A stretch of DNA of 38,273 nucleotides from Burkholderiaceae bacterium (GTDB taxonomy: Bacteria; Pseudomonadota; Gammaproteobacteria; Burkholderiales; Burkholderiaceae_E), in the NCBI GenBank assembly GCA_023954135.1, contig JAMLIN010000039.1:1-38273 (forward strand). The letters run 5' to 3'. Both the position numbers and the translations under genes were made by a program. Positions 25,301 through 34,672 of this stretch are shown here, piece by piece. Position 1 is the first letter of the stretch. The number at the start of each line of letters is the position of its first letter. The notes beneath the pieces are model-generated. The model was given only the letters and a program-made list of their open reading frames with translations. It did no database searches and was not told the origin of the DNA.

Positions 25301-26320
25301 GCCAACCCGGGAGACCTCGAGCCAGTTGCCCTCGGGATCGACCATCCGCCACCAGGCGAGGTTGTCGAGCGCCGTGCCCCAGAGCACCGCCTTCTTGCCG
25401 CCCGCGTTCATCGCGACATTGCCGCCGATGCACGAGGCGTCGAGCGAGGTCGGATCGACGGCGAATACGAGGCCGGCGGCATCGGCCGCATCGGTGACCC
25501 GGCGGGTGACGACCCCGGCCTCGGAGAAGACCGTCGCGACCGGCTGCTCGAGGCCGGGCAACAGGGTCTGCTCGACCGCATCGAGCCGCTCGAGCTTCTC
25601 GGTGTTGATGACCGCGGTCAGCGGCGAGAGCGGAATCGCGCCGCCGGTGTAGCCGGTGCCGCCGCCGCGGGGGATGATGGTCAGGCCCAGCCGCACGCAG
25701 GCGAGCACCAGCGCCGCGACCTCGCGTTCGGTGTCGGGGCTCAGCACCACGAACGGATACTCGACCCGCCAGTCGGTCGCGTCGGTGACGTGCGACACCC
25801 GGGACAGGGGATCGAAGCGGACGTTGTCGGAAGCGGTCAGCTTCGCGAACTGGCGCACCGCCCGCTGGCGCAGATCCCGGATCTGCTCGAAGAGGCGCTC
25901 GAAGTCGCGCACCGCCTCGCGGGCCAGCTCGACCAGGCGGGCCACCCGCCGGCTACGCTCGCCGGCACCCTCGTCCAGGCCCTCGTCGGACTCGCGACGG
26001 CGGTCGATCTCGCCGATCCGGTGCTCGAGCGCCTCGACCAGCTGGGCGCGTCGGCGCGGATTGTCGAGCAGATCGTCCTGCAGGTAGGGATTGCGCCGGA
26101 CGACCCAGATGTCGCCGAGCACCTCGTAGAGCATCCGGGCCGAACGCCCGGTACGCCGTTCGGCGCGCAGCTCGCTGATCAGCCGCCAGCCTTCGTCGCC
26201 CAGCAGCCGGATCGCGATCTCCCGATCCGAGAACGAGGTGTAGTTGTACGGGATCTCGCGCAGGCGCACCGTTTCGAGAGGGTCTGGTGGCGCCATCGTC
26301 AGGGCTTCGCTTGCGTTCAT
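22319..26320 (-). CDS. Giant FAD-linked oxidase / Fe-S protein (DUF3683-FAD_binding_4-CCG)
   Basis: A 1,333-residue D-lactate-dehydrogenase-type flavoprotein fused to an iron-sulfur module. Order: DUF3683-like N-terminus (about 15-140, [19 protein letters not shown]), FAD-binding domain with [17 protein letters not shown] (about 218-226) and [16 protein letters not shown]-oxidase C-terminal domain ending around [15 protein letters not shown] and GEHGIGLTK. Then come two 4Fe-4S motifs, [11 protein letters not shown] (Cys861 on) and [12 protein letters not shown] (Cys923 on), and two CCG-type domains ([41 protein letters not shown]). It probably oxidises a 2-hydroxy acid and feeds electrons to the quinone pool. 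The length is normal for this family. The ATG overlaps the yqaA stop as ATGA. Confidence 0.93.
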   Translation of the reverse strand: MNASEALTMAPPDPLETVRLREIPYNYTSFSDREIAIRLLGDEGWRLISELRAERRTGRSARMLYEVLGDIWVVRRNPYLQDDLLDNPRRRAQLVEALEHRIGEIDRRRESDEGLDEGAGERSRRVARLVELAREAVRDFERLFEQIRDLRQRAVRQFAKLTASDNVRFDPLSRVSHVTDATDWRVEYPFVVLSPDTEREVAALVLACVRLGLTIIPRGGGTGYTGGAIPLSPLTAVINTEKLERLDAVEQTLLPGLEQPVATVFSEAGVVTRRVTDAADAAGLVFAVDPTSLDASCIGGNVAMNAGGKKAVLWGTALDNLAWWRMVDPEGNWLEVSRVGHNLGKIHDVEEARFDLAWFKPRQLGRDGRMQGEPVRRETLTIPGRAFRRAGLGKDVTDKFLAGLPGVQKEGCDGLITSARWVLHRMPACIRTVCLEFFGQPKLAVPSIVEIKDYLDSLSREAGPAVGRRVMLAGLEHLDERYLRAVRYTTKSRRGGLPKLVLIGDIVGDRDEDVALAASEVVRLANRRAGEGFVAVAADARKRFWADRSRTAAIARHTNAFKINEDVVIPLPRLGEYTDGIEHINIELSIGNKLRLVEEIRRLLDTDWALGKLDEGVGADVGELVAERRREALALVDSVGRRWRFLLERMDEPLAGLVDAMAGHGLADVEGEARGLLAGEPEATLFRLLQDRIVRVSWKRELRDGLRRILSGQTFEPTLAALETAHARILRSRVFVALHMHAGDGNVHTNIPVNSDDYGMLKEAEAAVVRIMALARSLDGVISGEHGIGLTKLAFLQDDELEPFRLYKERVDPEGRFNRGKLIAGADLRNAYTPSFGLMGAESLIMQASEIGAIADSVKNCLRCGKCKPVCATHVPRANLLYSPRNKILATSLLVEAFLYEEQTRRGVSIRHWDEFSDVADHCTVCHKCEAPCPVDIDFGDVSMNMRNLLRRMGRKKFNAGNAAAMFFLNATDPDTIKLTRAAMVGVGYKAQRMANDVLKRFGRAQNRKPPATVGKAPVKEQVIHFVNRKLPGGLPKKTARALLDIEDNRYVPIIRDPRTTSADAEAVFYFPGCGSERLFSQVGLATQAMLWHVGVQTVLPPGYLCCGYPQRGSGQYDKAEKMITDNRVLFHRVATTLNYLDIKTVVVSCGTCYDQISTYEFDRIFPGSRIIDIHEYLMEKGLKIEGVTGTRYMYHDPCHTPMKKYQPLAVVNQLIDSGANGEVLLTERCCGESGTLAVSRPDISTQVRFRKAQELRRGVAAVRGDGEQAFDGPVKVLTSCPSCLQGLARYDEENGTEADYIVVEMARHLLGENWLPDYVGRANDGGIERVLV

Positions 26321-26826
26321 GATGAGGCACCCGATTGTAGCGGAAGCGCCCCGAACAGGCCGGCCCACCAGGCGTCGGGAACCTGCAGCAGCAGGGCCGT
26401 GACGATGATGTAGCGCAGCCCCTTGCCGAGCGCCATCCAGGCGAGGCAACGCCAGAACGACAGCCGCAGCCAGCCGGCCAGCACGCACAGCGGATCCCCG
26501 ACCACGGGCAGCCAGGCGAAGACGAGCGCGGCCGGTCCGAGCCGCTCGAGCCAGCGCAGCCAGCGGGTGCCCCGCTCGGCGCGCAGCGCGCCCCGGGCAC
26601 CGCGGCCGAGCCAGTAGTCGAGCGCGCCGCCGGCGGTATTGCCGGCCGTGGCGACCGCGACCACCAGCCAGAACTGGTCCGGATGAAGCGCGGCGTAGGC
26701 GAAGGTCGCCGGCTCCGAACCCATCGGCAGCAGCGTGGCCGAAACGAAGGCGAACACGAATACCGCGCCGAGCCCGTTGTGCGGCAACGTGAACCATTCG
26801 ATCAGCCTGGCTGCGAGGATCTCCAT
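26317..26826 (-). CDS. yqaA: YqaA-family (DedA/SNARE-associated-like) membrane protein
   Basis: A 169-residue inner-membrane protein. Conserved segments match Yqa[49 protein letters not shown] and [11 protein letters not shown]. The function is unsettled; DedA relatives are linked to lipid flipping and membrane homeostasis. The stop overlaps the start of the FAD/Fe-S oxidase gene by four bases. It is divergent from ilvA across a 129-base gap holding tandem repeats. No clear Shine-Dalgarno is seen. Confidence 0.88.
   Translation of the reverse strand: MEILAARLIEWFTLPHNGLGAVFVFAFVSATLLPMGSEPATFAYAALHPDQFWLVVAVATAGNTAGGALDYWLGRGARGALRAERGTRWLRWLERLGPAALVFAWLPVVGDPLCVLAGWLRLSFWRCLAWMALGKGLRYIIVTALLLQVPDAWWAGLFGALPLQSGASS
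26334..26339 (-). promoter_or_regulatory. -10 box close to the FAD/Fe-S oxidase start
   Basis: TACAAT on the minus strand (26339-26334) lies 13 bases before the ATG at 26320, inside the end of yqaA. No Shine-Dalgarno follows, so an internal promoter giving a very short leader is possible. No convincing -35 is seen. Confidence 0.3.
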
Positions 26827-26857
26827 GGCGCCCGAGTGTACGGTGCCCGCGCCAGCG

Positions 26858-26926
26858 GAGGCAGACGAGCCGCACCGGCGAAAGCGGACGAGCCGCGCCG
26901 GCGGAACTGGACGAGCCGCGCCAGCG
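26858..26926. repeat. Three tandem 23-bp repeats between yqaA and ilvA
   Basis: Copies at 26858-26880, 26881-26903 and 26904-26926 share the core GACGAGCCGC(A/G)CC(A/G)GCG, differing mainly in the first six bases. Partial copies flank them (26848-26857 and from 26927). There is no spacer, so this is not a CRISPR. The array sits just upstream of the ilvA -10 box. Confidence 0.75.
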
Positions 26927-26940
26927 CGGCGGACGGGCGA

Positions 26941-26946
26941 TAGAAT
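26941..26946 (+). promoter_or_regulatory. -10 box of ilvA, probable leaderless start
   Basis: TAGAAT ends 9 bases before the ilvA ATG at 26956, so transcription would begin about 2-3 bases before the start codon. No Shine-Dalgarno is present. The -35 region is occupied by the end of the 23-bp repeats and has no good match. Confidence 0.45.
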
Positions 26947-26955
26947 GAATCGATC

Positions 26956-28476
26956 ATGCATACCCACTACCTGAAGAAGGTCCTCACCGCGCGGGTCTAC
27001 GACGTCGCGATCGAGGCCCCGCTCGAGCCCGCCCCCGTTCTCTCGACCCGCCTCGGCAACCGCATCCTGTTCAAGCGCGAGGACCTCCAGCCGGTCTTCT
27101 CGTTCAAGCTGCGCGGGGCCTACAACAAGATGGCGAACCTCGGCGCCGAGGATCTCGCCCGCGGCGTGATCACGGCATCGGCCGGCAACCATGCCCAGGG
27201 GGTGGCGCTGGCGGCGCGCACGCTCGGCTGCCGCGCGGTCATCGTGATGCCGGTCACCACGCCCCAGCTCAAGGTCGACGCCGTCGCCTCGCACGGCGCC
27301 GAGATCGTCCTGCACGGCGAGTCCTACAGCGATGCGTCGCTGCACTCGCAGGAGCTCCAGGAACGCGAGGGCCTGAGCTACGTGCACGCCTTCGACGATC
27401 CCGACGTGATCGCCGGCCAGGGCACGATCGGCATGGAGATCCTGCGCCAGCACCAGGGCCCGATCGAGGCGATCTTCGTGCCGATCGGCGGCGGCGGCCT
27501 CATCGCCGGGGTGGCAGCCTACGTCAAGCAGATCAAGCCCGAGATCCGGATCGTCGGGGTCCAGACCGTCGACTCCGACGCGATGGCGCGCTCGGTCAAG
27601 GCGGGACGGCGCATCGAGCTGCACGACGTCGGCCTCTTCTCCGACGGCACCGCGGTCAAGAAGGTGGGCGCCGAGACCTTCCGGCTGGTGCGCCACTTCG
27701 TCGACGAGATCATCACGGTCGACACCGACGCGGTCTGCGCCGCGATCAAGGACGTGTTCGCCGACACCCGCTCGATCCCCGAGGCGGCGGGCGCGCTCGC
27801 GATCGCAGGCGCCAAGGCCTACGTCGCCCGCGAAGGCATCCGGGACCGGACCCTGGTCACGATCGTGAGCGGCGCGAACATGCAGTTCGACCGGCTGCGC
27901 TTCGTGTCCGAGCGCGCCGAGATCGGCGAGCAGCGCGAGGCGGTGTTCGCGGTCACGATCCCCGAGGAACGAGGCAGCTTCCGCCACTTCTGCGAGCTCC
28001 TCGGCTCGCGCAACATCACCGAGTTCAACTACCGGATCGCCGATGCCACCGATGCCCACCTGTTCGTGGGCATCCAGATCGCCACCCGCGACGAAGCGGC
28101 GCGGATCGCCGGCAGCTTCGAGCAGGCCGGCTTCGGAGTGATCGACCTCACCGACGACGAGATGGCCAAGAGCCACCTGCGCCACCTGGTCGGGGGCCGC
28201 TCGGCGCTCGCGCAGGACGAGCGGGTGTTCCGCTTCGAGTTCCCGGAACGCCCGGGCGCGCTCATGCGCTTTCTCGAGCGGATGCGCCCGGACTGGAACA
28301 TCTCGCTGTTCCACTACCGCAATCACGGCGACGACTCCGGCCGGGTGCTGGTCGGCATGCAGGTCCCGCGCAACAGCCGCACGGCGCTGCGCGAGTTTCT
28401 GGACAACCTCGGCTATCGCTACTGGGACGAGAGCGACCACCCGGCCTACCGGCTGTTCCTCGGCCAGGAGGCCTGA
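26956..28476 (+). CDS. ilvA: Threonine ammonia-lyase, biosynthetic
   Basis: PLP enzyme that deaminates threonine to 2-oxobutanoate, the first step to isoleucine. At 506 residues it is the long allosteric form. The PLP lysine is Lys51 in FSFKLRGAYNKM, with ASAGNHAQGVAL, the PIGGGGLIAGVAAYV phosphate loop and TIVSGANMQFDRL following. Two ACT-like regulatory domains occupy about 325-410 (ERGSFRHFCELLGSRNITEF) and 415-506 (ERPGALMRFLERMRPDWNIS), the site of isoleucine inhibition and valine activation in homologues. It probably starts transcription on its own, with little or no leader. The next gene follows within about 20 bases. Confidence 0.96.
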   Translation: MHTHYLKKVLTARVYDVAIEAPLEPAPVLSTRLGNRILFKREDLQPVFSFKLRGAYNKMANLGAEDLARGVITASAGNHAQGVALAARTLGCRAVIVMPVTTPQLKVDAVASHGAEIVLHGESYSDASLHSQELQEREGLSYVHAFDDPDVIAGQGTIGMEILRQHQGPIEAIFVPIGGGGLIAGVAAYVKQIKPEIRIVGVQTVDSDAMARSVKAGRRIELHDVGLFSDGTAVKKVGAETFRLVRHFVDEIITVDTDAVCAAIKDVFADTRSIPEAAGALAIAGAKAYVAREGIRDRTLVTIVSGANMQFDRLRFVSERAEIGEQREAVFAVTIPEERGSFRHFCELLGSRNITEFNYRIADATDAHLFVGIQIATRDEAARIAGSFEQAGFGVIDLTDDEMAKSHLRHLVGGRSALAQDERVFRFEFPERPGALMRFLERMRPDWNISLFHYRNHGDDSGRVLVGMQVPRNSRTALREFLDNLGYRYWDESDHPAYRLFLGQEA

Positions 28477-28494
28477 GGGAGGGTGAGCGAAGCC

Positions 28495-29697
28495 GTGAAC
28501 CGACCGCCCGCAGCCGCCTCCCGCCCCGGGTCGGGCAATCCGGTGCTTCACGAATGGCTGATGCTCGGGATCGCGCTGGCGCTGCTCGCCATCTTGCTGG
28601 GCAGCGGGCCTGCCGGCACGGCGGGCGGACAGCTCCCCCACGTCGACGGCCTGCTGCTCGGGCTCATCGAACCCGCCGCCCCGGTGGCCGGCGTCGGCAC
28701 GACAGGCGCCGGCGACCCGCTCGCCGGCTCCGGCCTGGCACGCCTGGCCGCATTCCCGTCGGCTGTCCTCGCCGCCCTGGTCGTCCTGGCGACGATGGCG
28801 GCCCTCTACCGGGCCCGTCCGGGGCTCGCCACCGTCGCGATCACCGCCCTCGCACTGGCCGCCTGCCTCGCGCTGGCGGCGGCCTGCGCCGCCCTCGCCT
28901 CCCGCTGGTGGCCGCCGGCCGGCACCATGACGGCGGTCCTGCTGGCCGCCCCGCTCTGGAACTGGCGCCGGCTCGCCGTCGCCACCCGGGCACTTGCCGC
29001 CGACGCGGACTCGCTGCGCCATGCCCCCGATCTCGTGCCTCCGTCGATCCGTCACCATCCGACCGAAGCCGTGGCGCGCGATCTCCAGCCGCTGCGCGAC
29101 GCATCGGCCCGGATCCGCGTGTTGCGCCGACTGCTCCATGCCCTGATCGACAAGCTGCCGCACCCGGCGATCGTCACCAACGGCGCTGGCGAAGTCCTCC
29201 TGTCGAACCGGGTGGCGCGCACCGCCTTCGCCTCGATGCCGATCGAGCAGCAGTCGATCACCCCCTGGATGCGGGTCGAGTTCGGCGACCATGCCGGTCT
29301 CGACCGCCTGCCGCCGGCCGACGGGCCGGGTCTGCACGGCATCGAGGCGATCGACCGCAACGGCCGCCACTGGCTCGCCGACATCGACCATGCCCGCGAG
29401 TCCGTGCTGCCCCTGATCTTCCTGATCCAGTTCACCGACATCACGCCGCTGCGCCTGGCCGAGAGCGCGCGCAACGCGAGCCTTGCGCGCTTCGGCCGGG
29501 CCCTGCGGACCGAGGCCGAGCCGCTTCTCGAGACGGTCCACGCGGCGCGGGCCCGCGGCGAGCTGCCCGACTGGGCAGATGCGATCGAGTCTCATGCCCG
29601 CAGCATCCTGGCGATCGCCGAGAAGGCCGTCGCCTCACAGGCGCCACAGCGGGCGCCGGAATCGCGGCCCAGGGACGCCACGACGACGCAGTCCTGA
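28495..29697 (+). CDS. Membrane PAS protein, resembles a gutted CHASE2 histidine kinase
   Basis: About 400 residues. Hydrophobic segments lie near the N-terminus ([15 protein letters not shown]) and as a group ([55 protein letters not shown]). The [11 protein letters not shown] ending and the following PAS-like part ([21 protein letters not shown] to [14 protein letters not shown]) match, from memory, the membrane and PAS regions of CHASE2 kinases. The large CHASE2 sensor is missing, and where the phosphoaccepting SHDxRxP would be the protein reads GRALRTE; it ends with no ATPase domain. I take the GTG at 28495 because GGGAGG sits 11 bases before it; GTG 28483 is the alternative. It follows ilvA closely. 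Confidence 0.75.
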   Translation: MNRPPAAASRPGSGNPVLHEWLMLGIALALLAILLGSGPAGTAGGQLPHVDGLLLGLIEPAAPVAGVGTTGAGDPLAGSGLARLAAFPSAVLAALVVLATMAALYRARPGLATVAITALALAACLALAAACAALASRWWPPAGTMTAVLLAAPLWNWRRLAVATRALAADADSLRHAPDLVPPSIRHHPTEAVARDLQPLRDASARIRVLRRLLHALIDKLPHPAIVTNGAGEVLLSNRVARTAFASMPIEQQSITPWMRVEFGDHAGLDRLPPADGPGLHGIEAIDRNGRHWLADIDHARESVLPLIFLIQFTDITPLRLAESARNASLARFGRALRTEAEPLLETVHAARARGELPDWADAIESHARSILAIAEKAVASQAPQRAPESRPRDATTTQS

Positions 29698-29726
29698 TGG
29701 ACCGCGCGGGCCTGCAGGGATACAAT
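29698..29726 (+). promoter_or_regulatory. Sigma-70 promoter of hemA
   Basis: TGGACC (29698-29703), 17 bases, TACAAT (29721-29726): four and five matches to consensus at ideal spacing. The ATG of hemA is 20 bases after the -10, with no Shine-Dalgarno between. TTCAAT at 29736-29741 could act as a second -10. Confidence 0.55.
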
Positions 29727-29746
29727 CTCTGCAAATTCAATCGCTT

Positions 29747-31039
29747 ATGCAGATCGTCACTTTAGGCCTGAATCACACGACCGCGCCGGTCGCCCTGCGC
29801 GAGAAAGTGGCGTTCACGGCCGAGCGCGTCGGCGACGCCCTGAGCGATCTCAGCCGCTCGGTGCGATCGCTCGCGCCCGAAACAGCGCTCCTTTCGACCT
29901 GCAACCGGACCGAGATCTATTGCGCGACACGCGCCCCCGACGAGTTGCGCCCGGCGCTGTCGGAATGGCTGGCGACCCACCAGGGCACGAGCGGCGCCGC
30001 GATCGAGAGCCATCTCTACACCCTGCCCGATGACGCCGCGGTACGCCACGCGTTCCGGGTCGCGGCGGGACTGGACTCGATGGTTCTGGGCGAGCCGCAG
30101 ATCCTTGGCCAGATGAAGGAAGCCGCCCGCGTCGCCCAGCAGGCCGGAGCCATGGGCACCCATCTGCACCAGCTCTTCCAGCGCAGCTTCGCGGTTGCCA
30201 AGGAAGTCCGCTCGAGCACCGAGATCGGTGCCCACTCGGTCTCGCTCGCCGCCGCCGCGGTCCGCCTCGCCCGGCGCATCTTCGAGGATCTGCGCGACTG
30301 CTCGGTGCTGTTCATCGGCGCCGGCGAGATGATCGAGCTCGCGGCCACTCATTTCGCCGCCCAGCAGCCGCGCGCCATCGTGATCGCGAACCGCAGCGCC
30401 GAACGCGGCGAGCGGCTCGCCGGCCGCTTCAGCGGCCGCAGCATTCCCCTGTCGGAAGTCTCCGAGCGCCTGCACGAATTCGACATCGTGGTGTCGTGCA
30501 CCGCGAGCACGCTCCCGATCATCGGGCTGGGCATGGTCGAACGGGCGACGAGCGCCCGCCGGCGCCGGCCGATGTTCATGGTCGACCTGGCGGTACCGCG
30601 CGACATCGAGCCCGAGGTCGGCCGTCTCGACGACGTATTCCTCCACACCGTCGACGATCTCGGCCGGGTGGTTCGCAGCGGCATCGAGACCCGCCAGGCG
30701 GCGGTGTCCCAGGCCGAAAGCATCATCGAGACGCGCGTCGGCGCGTTCATGCAGTGGCTCGCCGGCCGACGCCTGGTTCCGGTGATCCGCGACATGCGCG
30801 ATCGCGCGGGTTCGATCCGTGATGCCGAGCTCGAACGGGCCCGCCGCCAGCTCGCCCGGGGCGAATCCCCCGAGCGGGTGCTCGAGATGCTCGCCAACGG
30901 GCTGGCCGCGAAATTCCTCCACGGACCGGTATCGCTGCTGCAGGGCCCGCCCGAGCAGCGCGATCGCCTGCTGCCGCTCGTCGACCGGCTGCTTCCTTCC
31001 CCTGGCGAATCCGCCGGCGAAACGAAGCCCGATCGATGA
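29747..31039 (+). CDS. hemA: Glutamyl-tRNA reductase
   Basis: NADPH-dependent reduction of glutamyl-tRNA to glutamate-1-semialdehyde, the first committed step of tetrapyrrole synthesis. 430 residues. The catalytic Cys52 is in [31 protein letters not shown], the NADPH loop [26 protein letters not shown] and [13 protein letters not shown] follow, then the helical dimerisation tail. ATG 29747 begins [15 protein letters not shown] as in the family. The stop overlaps the prfA start as ATGA. It has its own promoter. Confidence 0.97.
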   Translation: MQIVTLGLNHTTAPVALREKVAFTAERVGDALSDLSRSVRSLAPETALLSTCNRTEIYCATRAPDELRPALSEWLATHQGTSGAAIESHLYTLPDDAAVRHAFRVAAGLDSMVLGEPQILGQMKEAARVAQQAGAMGTHLHQLFQRSFAVAKEVRSSTEIGAHSVSLAAAAVRLARRIFEDLRDCSVLFIGAGEMIELAATHFAAQQPRAIVIANRSAERGERLAGRFSGRSIPLSEVSERLHEFDIVVSCTASTLPIIGLGMVERATSARRRRPMFMVDLAVPRDIEPEVGRLDDVFLHTVDDLGRVVRSGIETRQAAVSQAESIIETRVGAFMQWLAGRRLVPVIRDMRDRAGSIRDAELERARRQLARGESPERVLEMLANGLAAKFLHGPVSLLQGPPEQRDRLLPLVDRLLPSPGESAGETKPDR

Positions 31040-32124
31040 ACCCCTCGATGCTGGCGCGGCTCGAGGATCTCGAGCAGCGGCTGTCCGAGGTGAACCTGCA
31101 GCTCGCGGGCGAGGACGCCGCGCGCGACATGGACGTCTTCCGGCGCCTCGCGCGCGAGCAGCGCGAGCTCGCCGAAGTCGTCGAGCATCTCGAGATCTGG
31201 CGCCAGGCGCTGCGCGACGCCGAGACCGCGCGCCAGATGCGGGAAGACCCCGCCATGCGCGAGTTCGCCGACGAGGAGCTCGCCGATGCGCAAGGCCGCA
31301 TCGAGCGCGAATCCGCCGAGCTGCGCCGGCTGCTGCTGCCGCGCGACCCGGACGACGATCGCAATGTGTTCCTCGAGATCCGGGCAGGCACCGGCGGCGA
31401 CGAATCGGCGCTGTTCGCCGGCGACCTGCTGCGCATGTACTCGCGCTTCGCCGAGCAGCAGGGCTGGCGGGTCGAGCTGATCTCGGAGAACGCTTCCGAC
31501 CTCGGCGGCTACCGGGAGGTGATCGCCCGGATCTCCGGCGACGGCGTCTTCGCCCGGCTGAAGTTCGAGTCCGGCGGCCACCGGGTGCAGCGCGTTCCCG
31601 AGACGGAGGCCCAGGGCCGGATCCACACCTCGGCCTGCACGGTCGCGGTCCTGGCCGAGCCCGACGAGGCGACCGAGCTGCGCATCGATCCGGACGATCT
31701 GCGCATCGACGTGTTCCGGGCTTCCGGCGCCGGCGGCCAGCACGTCAACAAGACCGAATCCGCGGTGCGGATCACCCACCTGCCGAGCGGGCTCGTGGTG
31801 GAGTGCCAGGACGATCGCTCGCAGCACCGCAACCGCGAGCGGGCGATGGGAGTGCTCGCCGCCCGGCTCAAGGACATGCGCGCGCGCGAGGAGCAGGCTC
31901 GCGAAGCCGCTCATCGGCGCTCCCTGATCGGCTCGGGAGACCGTTCCGAACGGATCCGGACCTACAATTTTCCGCAGGGCCGGGTGACCGACCACCGGAT
32001 CAACCTCACGCTCTACAAGATCGAGCGCATCATGGACGGTGAGCTCGACGAGATCATCGGCGCGCTGCAGTCGGCCCACCAGGCCGAGCAGCTCGCCGAG
32101 CTCGCCGACGGCGCATCGGCATGA
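31036..32124 (+). CDS. prfA: Peptide chain release factor 1
   Basis: Terminates translation at UAG and UAA. 362 residues. The peptidyl-transferase motif GGQ is at 233-235 ([20 protein letters not shown]). The PxT anticodon tripeptide is kept as PET in [37 protein letters not shown] and [20 protein letters not shown] are also typical. It is translationally coupled to hemA; its methyltransferase gene prmC follows after hisC. Confidence 0.97.
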   Translation: MNPSMLARLEDLEQRLSEVNLQLAGEDAARDMDVFRRLAREQRELAEVVEHLEIWRQALRDAETARQMREDPAMREFADEELADAQGRIERESAELRRLLLPRDPDDDRNVFLEIRAGTGGDESALFAGDLLRMYSRFAEQQGWRVELISENASDLGGYREVIARISGDGVFARLKFESGGHRVQRVPETEAQGRIHTSACTVAVLAEPDEATELRIDPDDLRIDVFRASGAGGQHVNKTESAVRITHLPSGLVVECQDDRSQHRNRERAMGVLAARLKDMRAREEQAREAAHRRSLIGSGDRSERIRTYNFPQGRVTDHRINLTLYKIERIMDGELDEIIGALQSAHQAEQLAELADGASA

Positions 32125-32157
32125 AACCGCGGGCAATCGCACCCTGACCACCGAACC

Positions 32158-33237
32158 ATGACCACTTCGCCCAACCCGCTGCTCTCGCGCGGCCTCGAGC
32201 GGCTCATGCCCTACACCCCGGGCGAGCAGCCGAAGATCGCCGATCTCCTCAAGCTCAACACCAACGAGAACCCCTACGGGCCCTCGCCCGCCGCGATCGA
32301 GGCGATCCGCAATGCCGCCGACGACTCGCTGCGCCTCTATCCCGATCCGGCCTCGAGCCGGCTGCGCGAGGCGATCGCCCGGCGCTGCGGCGTCGAGCCG
32401 GCGATGGTGTTCGTCGGCAACGGCTCGGACGAGATCCTCGCCCATGCCTTTCGCGCCTTCTTCGTGCAGGATCGCCCGCTCCTCTCTCCCGACATCAGCT
32501 ACAGCTTCTATCCGGTCTACTGCGGGCTGTTCGGCATCGACTCGGTACGCATCCCACTGGCCGACGACTTCGGCATCCGCCTTGCCGACTATGAGCGCGA
32601 GAACGGCGGCATCGTCTTCGCCAATCCCAATGCGCCGACCGGAATCGCCATGCCCTTGGCAAGCATCGAGGCCCTGCTGCGGCGCAATCGCGATTCGGTG
32701 GTGCTCGTCGACGAAGCCTATGCCGACTTCGGCGGCGAAAGCGCCGTCGGCCTCGTCCGCCGGCATCCCAACCTGCTGGTGGTCCAGACCCTGTCGAAGT
32801 CCCGTTCGCTCGCCGGCCTGCGGGTCGGCTTCGCGATCGGCGACCCGGGGCTCATCGCCGCGCTCGAGACGATCAAGGGCAGCTTCAATTCCTATCCGAT
32901 CGACCGCCTGGCCCAGGCCGCCGCGCTGGCGGCGATCGAGGACGAAGCCTGGTTCGAGGACACCCGCCGGCGCGTGATCGATGCGCGCGAAACGCTCGCG
33001 GGACAGCTGCGCGAGCTCGGCTTCGAGGTCCTGCCGTCGGCGACGAACTTCATCTTCGCCCGCCATCGCACGGTGCCGGGCAGGACCCTCTTCGATGCCC
33101 TGCGGCGCGAGGGGATCCTGGTGCGCCGCTTCGATGCGCCGCGCATCGACCGGTTCCTGCGCATCACGATCGGCACGCCGGCGCAGTGCCAGCGCCTGCG
33201 CGATGCGCTCGCGGAAATCCTTGCCAAAGCCGGCTGA
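32158..33237 (+). CDS. hisC: Histidinol-phosphate aminotransferase
   Basis: PLP aminotransferase of histidine synthesis, 359 residues. Motifs: [62 protein letters not shown], the PLP lysine Lys214 in [15 protein letters not shown] and [11 protein letters not shown]. It lies between prfA (33 bases) and prmC, an uncommon place for a his gene, and overlaps the predicted prmC start by 35 bases. Activity on aromatic keto acids is possible as in some HisC relatives. Confidence 0.95.
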   Translation: MTTSPNPLLSRGLERLMPYTPGEQPKIADLLKLNTNENPYGPSPAAIEAIRNAADDSLRLYPDPASSRLREAIARRCGVEPAMVFVGNGSDEILAHAFRAFFVQDRPLLSPDISYSFYPVYCGLFGIDSVRIPLADDFGIRLADYERENGGIVFANPNAPTGIAMPLASIEALLRRNRDSVVLVDEAYADFGGESAVGLVRRHPNLLVVQTLSKSRSLAGLRVGFAIGDPGLIAALETIKGSFNSYPIDRLAQAAALAAIEDEAWFEDTRRRVIDARETLAGQLRELGFEVLPSATNFIFARHRTVPGRTLFDALRREGILVRRFDAPRIDRFLRITIGTPAQCQRLRDALAEILAKAG

Positions 33238-34069
33238 GCATCGCCATCGGGCGGCTGACGGCGCCGACGCGCTCATCGCCGCCAGCGGCCTGCCGCGGAT
33301 CGAGGCGCGCGCCCTGCTCGAGGCGGCCAGCGGCCGCGACCGCGCCTGGCTGATCGGCCATGGCGACGAAGCGCTGCCGGCGGCGGCCGTCGAGCGATTC
33401 CGGCGACTGGTGGCGGGCCGCGAGGCGGGCCGCCCGCTCGCCTACCTGCTCGGGGAGCGGGAATTCCGCGGCCGGATGTTCCGGGTCGACGAATCGGTCC
33501 TGATCCCCCGCCCGGAAACCGAAGGCCTGGTCGACTGGGCACTCGAATTGCCCGGTCCCCGGGTGGTCGATCTCGGCACCGGTAGCGGCGCGATCGCGAT
33601 CAGCCTGGCGCTGGAACGCCCCTCCTGGAAGCTTGTCGCAGTCGATGCGAGCGCGGCGGCCCTGGCCACCGCCCGGGCCAATGCGGCCCGGCTCGACGCC
33701 AGGATCGACTGGTACGAAGGCGACTGGTGGGCGGCGTTGCCGACCGGTTCGCAGTATGATCTCGTCGTATCGAACCCGCCCTATGTCGCGGCCGGCGACG
33801 AGCACCTCGAGCGCGGAGACCTGCCCCACGAACCCGCAATGGCGCTGGTTTCCGGGAAGGCAGGGCTCGACGCGATCGAAGCGATCGTGGCCGGCGCACG
33901 GCAGTGGCTGGCGCCAGGTGGATGGCTGCTGCTCGAGCATGGTCACGACCAGGCGAGCGCGGTGGCCGGCCTGATGCGGGCTGCGGGGCTGCGTGAGATT
34001 TCGGTCCGCCGCGACCTCGCGGGGCTGGAACGGCTTTGTGGTGGTCGCCGCCCCGGCCACCGGACATAA
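33203..34069 (+). CDS. prmC: Release factor glutamine methyltransferase
   Basis: Methylates the GGQ glutamine of release factors using SAM. 288 residues from ATG 33203 (TTG 33221 is an alternative). The N-terminal helical domain ([20 protein letters not shown]) is followed by [13 protein letters not shown] and [15 protein letters not shown], the SAM loop [17 protein letters not shown] (about 121-137) and the catalytic NPPY at 191-194 in [12 protein letters not shown]. The start lies inside the end of hisC, implying coupled translation. Its substrate RF1 is encoded two genes upstream. Confidence 0.94.
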   Translation: MRSRKSLPKPAEHRHRAADGADALIAASGLPRIEARALLEAASGRDRAWLIGHGDEALPAAAVERFRRLVAGREAGRPLAYLLGEREFRGRMFRVDESVLIPRPETEGLVDWALELPGPRVVDLGTGSGAIAISLALERPSWKLVAVDASAAALATARANAARLDARIDWYEGDWWAALPTGSQYDLVVSNPPYVAAGDEHLERGDLPHEPAMALVSGKAGLDAIEAIVAGARQWLAPGGWLLLEHGHDQASAVAGLMRAAGLREISVRRDLAGLERLCGGRRPGHRT

Positions 34070-34119
34070 CGCGACGCCGCCCGAAGGCAGCGGCTCTCGT
34101 TCATTCAGGAAACACGGCA

Positions 34120-34437
34120 ATGGATGCGAAGGAATTCATCAGCAAGACGGTCTCCGAGAACCCGGTCGTCCTCTTCATGAAGGGCGACGCCAACTTCCCG
34201 CAATGCGGCTTCTCCGGCCGCGCGGTCCAGATCCTCAAGGCCTGCGGCGTGGACGACATCGTCACCGTCGACGTGCTGGCCGACGAGGAGGTCCGCCAGG
34301 GCATCAAGGACTTCTCCAACTGGCCGACGATTCCCCAGCTCTACATCGGCGGCGAATTCATCGGCGGCTCGGACATCCTCTACGAGATGTACCAGTCCGG
34401 CGAACTGCAAGGCATGCTCGAGCCGTACAAGAGTTGA
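34120..34437 (+). CDS. grxD: Monothiol glutaredoxin, Grx4 family
   Basis: A 105-residue CGFS glutaredoxin that carries and delivers 2Fe-2S clusters. Active-site Cys29 is in FPQCGFSGRAV; Lys21 in LFMKG, WPTIPQLYIGGEF and GGSDI (glutathione binding) are all present. AGGAA precedes the ATG. It follows prmC by 50 bases. Its TGA stop is immediately followed by a 161-nt palindromic element. Confidence 0.96.
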   Translation: MDAKEFISKTVSENPVVLFMKGDANFPQCGFSGRAVQILKACGVDDIVTVDVLADEEVRQGIKDFSNWPTIPQLYIGGEFIGGSDILYEMYQSGELQGMLEPYKS

Positions 34438-34597
34438 GAACCTGTGAACGAACCGTCCACGCCCGCTCGTCACGCCAGGGCGGCCCCGCTCATCGTTGCA
34501 AATGCTCGCCATGTCGCCCGACATGGCTGCGCTTTGCGCCTCGATCGGAACCGCCCTGGCGCGCCGCTCGGGCGCGTCCGATTCATTCACAGGTTCT
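34437..34597. repeat. 161-nt imperfect palindrome (MITE-like) between grxD and ubiX
   Basis: The whole segment folds on itself. The ends GAACCTGTGAACGAA (34438-34452) and TTCATTCACAGGTTC (34582-34596) pair at 14 of 15; CGCCAGGGCGG inside the left half pairs perfectly with CCGCCCTGGCG in the right half; GCAAA pairs with TTTGC; CCATGTCG (34509-34516) pairs with CGACATGG (34519-34526) around a two-base centre. Mismatches are scattered evenly. TGA flanks both ends (34435-34437, 34597-34599), which could be a 3-bp target duplication. No protein is encoded. Confidence 0.75.
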
Positions 34598-34660
34598 GAG
34601 GATCCGCGAACGGGCCTGCTCCGCACGGGCCCTGACTGCCGGGCCTGACCCGCGCACCGC

Positions 34661-34666
34661 TACAAT
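34661..34666 (+). promoter_or_regulatory. -10 box of ubiX, probable leaderless start
   Basis: TACAAT ends 6 bases before the ubiX ATG, so the expected transcription start falls on or next to the A of the start codon. No Shine-Dalgarno and no convincing -35 are seen. Confidence 0.5.
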
Positions 34667-34672
34667 CGGCGC

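Noticed and set aside
22394..26413. A 1,339-codon open frame on the plus strand opposite the FAD/Fe-S oxidase gene
   Set aside because: It is antisense to a gene with clear FAD and Fe-S motifs. High GC leaves complementary frames open; the translation has no recognisable domain.
26858..26926. A CRISPR array
   Set aside because: The repeats are directly adjacent with no unique spacers, and no cas gene is present.
26317..29595. A very long minus-strand open frame across ilvA and the PAS protein
   Set aside because: Only its end (26317-26826, yqaA) shows family motifs. The rest is the shadow of ilvA and the next gene.
30349..33276. A 975-codon minus-strand frame across hemA, prfA and hisC
   Set aside because: Antisense to three well-identified genes; low-complexity, charge-rich translation.
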